NCBI RefSeq assembly: GCF_002994745.2
Contig: NC_037091.1
Coordinates: 27,099,789-27,163,788 of the forward strand
Length of the DNA: 64,000 nt
Reading direction: 5' to 3'
DNA from: Rosa chinensis
Lineage: Eukaryota; Streptophyta; Magnoliopsida; Rosales; Rosaceae
Of the stretch, positions 61,196 to 64,000 are shown in pieces. Under the pieces are notes generated by a model, which did no database searches, was not told the origin of the DNA, and saw nothing but the letters and a program-made list of their open reading frames with translations. Position numbers and translations under genes: made by a program. Within the stretch, counting starts at the first letter, position 1, and each line of letters starts with the position of its first letter.

Positions 61196-61690
61196 AATAC
61201 TGCTTACTCCCTATACTTTTAGGGTTTCATCGTTTCAATCCCTGACCTTTGAATTTCACCTAAAAGGTCCCTAAACTCCCAATTTCCTCCCAATTGGTCC
61301 CTGCCGTCAAACATCAGTCAAAAACTCTGTTATCTTACCCTAAAAAGTCTATTATACCCTCATTTACTTAAAAAAAAAAATATTTCTCTTCCTCTCTTTT
61401 TTTATTTTTGTATTTTTTTTCTTTTTACCTCTTCTTCTTTCGGCTCTTTCGCCTCCTTCTGTTCATCTCCTCATCAAGATGGTTCCAATCTACAGACCTT
61501 CAAGAGGTGCAATGAAAAAAAAGAAATAAAACAGTGAAAAAAAAAAAAAAAAGTAAGTGAGGGCATAATAGACATTTTCGGCAACTTTAACAGAAAATTT
61601 TGACGGCAAGGACCAATTGGGAGGAAATTGAGGGTTCAGGGACTGTTTAGGTAAAATTCGAAGGTCAGGGACTGGTTATGTACCTAAGGA
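61196..61690. mobile_element. Long-TIR MITE, second family (about 495 bp)
   Basis: Inverted arms of about 150 bp: left (61199-61365) has 'aatccctgacctttgaattt', 'tttcctcccaattggtccct' and 'gtctattataccctca'; right (about 61550-61686) has the reverse complements. The interior is CT-rich and noncoding. The layout resembles the long-TIR family at 4.4-10.2 kb but the sequence differs. Edges are approximate and no target duplication was read. Confidence 0.7.
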
Positions 61691-62439
61691 AATGAGTTCA
61701 AATCCCATTAATGCTTCTGGCATTTCGTATAGGTAATACATTTGGACAAATGATTCTGGCATAATGTTAATGTAATAATTGCGTAATAATTGCGTAATAA
61801 TTTAGCCCATAATGCTTCTAGCATAAAGAATTATAATGGCAGATTCAAATTTGTGTAACCAAAAATTAAGCTCATAATTCGCGTAATATACAATATTAAA
61901 ATGTAGTAATAAAGGATACATTGTGAAACTACTATGGTAGTTGTTTTGGATAAATATCAATCAAAACCGAAACATGAATTGAATCAATTGATCAATCACT
62001 AATTAAATGGAGTTGAATCTGCTTCTGGCAGTATTAATATTAAATGGTGGTGATAATTACCAATTGGCCATAATGGCACAGTGAACAACATGCTGGGCTG
62101 GTACTGGTGATTATTTTTGCATGATTGATTGATGCTCTCTAGTTGTGAATTGGTGCTACGTACTGGACCAAGTGCTAGAATAAAACAATCAGAATTTAGG
62201 GTTCATGCATCATGGAGGATTTTTCATGTTCAATCAATAGGCTCAATAAGCATGAATATAAAATTAGATTTTAGAAAACATAACTTGATGAAGAGCGGAT
62301 GAATCTTCAGTTCATATGTGCAGAACTGAGAAAGTTGTCTTCTCAGCCAATCCAAAAGCTTGAACGATGATCCGCCTCTTTTCTTGATTAAATGACTAAC
62401 CACCTCTTCTCCACAACTCACAATCTAAATTCTAGAGCT
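61691..62439. other. No gene recognised; may include the start of a retroelement interior
   Basis: There are short repeats of 'taatgcttct.gcat' and 'gcgtaataatt' at 61708-61830. The part above about 62220 may be internal sequence of the minus-strand copia-like element, but it carries no gag motif that I recognise. Confidence 0.35.
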
Positions 62440-62476
62440 TTTCGTGTTGATAACGTGTTGTAAAACAATAGTGAAA

Positions 62477-62523
<47 letters not shown>

Positions 62524-62604
62524 AGACGTAGAGAGTAGAATGTGTGTGTTATTCATCTCACCATGAGGAGCCTTATATAGGACTACATGGTGTACACAAA
62601 AGGG
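62440..62604 (-). mobile_element. Copia-like LTR end with primer-site-like sequence, minus orientation
   Basis: On the minus strand, 62604-62550 reads 'ccttttgtgtacaccatgta...tatataaggctcctcatggtgagatgaat', continuing to AACACGTTATCAACACG at 62459-62443. The same arrangement occurs in the opposite direction at 63785-63877. The LTR would extend to higher coordinates, but its outer edge was not found. Confidence 0.5.
62482..62520. repeat. (GA)n microsatellite
   Basis: About 19 GA units, inside the minus-strand LTR-like sequence. Confidence 0.92.
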
Positions 62605-63784
62605 TAATACTTAATTACAATTCAATCACTCCTACAATTACAACCTTTAATCACCAATCTATAGGGATATACACCTATTACTCAACATCTATTTACATGA
62701 TTATCCACAAATATTTACAATAGTTTATTACATGACTTTGGATTTTAACCATAGACATTTTTGCCTTTCTGATCAATCTTTAATCAGCTAGTATTGATCA
62801 ATAATCTTTAATCAGCTAGTATTCGATCAGCTCTATATATGATCGATGTTACATATTCCCAACTTTGTAGCTTTCCAACAAAGGTGTCATAACGATGGGT
62901 AACCCTTCAAGCTATCAAAGCCATAGTCTTCACTCATTTCTTCTTAGTACTGCAAAAAACCCTATGGATAGCATTACAGCTCCAAGCCTCCAACAACATG
63001 CAAAAGTTGGGATATGAATAGTGTTAAACACAAAATAGTACATCAGTTTCTTCTTTCTTCTTGAAGTTGATTATGATCTTGTTGATTAAGAAACTTTTGA
63101 AACAGTAATGACATAACATGGAGAGAACATGCATCACCAAGAAAAATGACACCGGAAGCAGCATGCGATGGCAATTGATGACAATGGCTTGAAGCTCGAT
63201 ACATAGACAGGACTCTGCACATGTGAAGAGAACTATGGTGTTGAGGGATGAACCAAAGGCTCCCTAGACAAAAATATGTTAGATTGACAATCAGTAGACT
63301 CGAAAAAACTTAAGCTATTGGGGAATGAACCAACAATATATGCCAAGCTAGCACACATATTCGATAATAGGTATTACATACTGCCACTAGTGTCTCACCG
63401 AGTATAAAATGGTAATTAAGCAATGGTATACGTACCAGGCCTCACTATCCAGGCACTTAGCTCTTTTCAGTTTTTCTTCTTCTAAGAAACATATGGGCGC
63501 TGATATAATTGTCCCACACCTGTATACATCGTCTTCATGATTTGTGTCTGCAACATGCTAGCTAGAGAAATTCAACACTAGTATTTTCTATATATGTATA
63601 ATTGAGTTTGAAAAATAGGCAAGTTGAAAGAACCTGGTTGAGAACTGAGTATGTACTCATCCGTCGTTAAATGTTTATCCTTTTTATTGTAAATGATAAT
63701 GACTATTCATGCAATATGTATTGCTTAATGTATGCGATTGACATACTTGTAATATGCGATTGATTAGTATAGATATTATGTATT
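62605..63784. other. Region between two outward-facing copia-like LTR ends
   Basis: Probably holds LTR sequence of both flanking elements plus unassigned sequence. It contains a tandem 'tctttaatcagctagtatt' (62778 and 62805). No gene recognised. Confidence 0.4.
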
Positions 63785-64000
63785 GCCTTTTGTATACATG
63801 ATGTAATCCTATATAAACCTCATGGTGAGATGAATACAATAGGATTATCCAATTCTCTATAACACGTTATCAGCACGATACTCTAACCCAAGCCCTAGCC
63901 AGAAAAAAAAAAACCCTAACACCCGAAATTTCTTTCACCAAAAACTGCCGCAAGCTCCTAGCCCTTGCTAGCCATACTGTGCGCTGCTCCTGTAGCCCTT
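63785..64000 (+). mobile_element. Copia-like LTR end and start of interior, runs off the window
   Basis: 63785-63840 is the inverted counterpart of 62550-62604, with a TATA-like ctatataaac. The LTR probably ends near 63862 (...tctctataaca). AACACGTTATCAGCACG (63861-63877) resembles the primer-site region of plant Ty1/copia elements. The interior begins after it and is cut by the window end. Confidence 0.5.

Overview
The window is nuclear DNA of a flowering plant, most likely a eudicot. Genes are split by AT-rich GT-AG introns, and the surroundings are packed with plant-type MITEs, L1-type LINEs, Ty3-type and Ty1-type LTR sequences and a tandem satellite. I cannot fix the species from sequence alone. 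Two complete protein-coding genes can be assembled exon by exon, and both close in frame.

Left part (1-25 kb). On the minus strand, 1001-4219 encodes a small trigger-factor-like protein (8 exons, 223 aa). It has a leader that looks organellar and a ribosome-binding domain with the GFRR signature; it includes a 14-nt microexon and one GC-AG intron. On the plus strand, 10562-24776 encodes a DExH-box RNA helicase of the plant DExH3/DExH5 (DHX36-like) group (18 exons, 1148 aa), with a mitochondrial-type N-terminus and a C-terminal dsRNA-binding domain. The 6.3 kb between these divergent genes is mostly transposon: a long-TIR element family, a LINE-type retroposon, and a 711-bp Mutator-type element with a perfect 9-bp target duplication. 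The helicase introns hold at least three L1 remnants (two with target site duplications) and two MITEs.

Middle part (25-27.5 kb). Tandem duplications lie directly downstream of the helicase, followed by a C-terminal WD40 fragment resembling the end of VPS15 and a 404-bp fold-back MITE.

Right-centre part (27.5-57.8 kb). This was once a continuous array of a degenerate tandem repeat of about 175 bp (roughly 40 monomers recognisable). Four LTR-retrotransposon insertions broke it up: a 1845-bp solo LTR (TSD GTTTT), a 2466-bp solo LTR (TSD CTTGT/GTTGT), a 2515-bp solo LTR in the other orientation (TSD TGTAC), and a 16.5-kb composite LTR-INT-LTR-INT-LTR-INT-LTR on the minus strand. The composite has four nearly identical 2.0-kb LTRs, three noncoding 2.8-kb interiors, a tRNA-Asp-type primer binding site in each, and one outer TSD pair (TAACC). 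The 1845-bp solo LTR is a diverged relative of the composite's LTR.

Right end (57.8-64 kb). No gene is recognisable. There are ~300-bp direct repeats, another long-TIR element, and two Ty1/copia-like LTR edges facing outward in opposite orientations; the last one runs off the window.

All coordinates, splice sites and repeat comparisons were read by eye. Family names come from recognised motifs, not from database searches.
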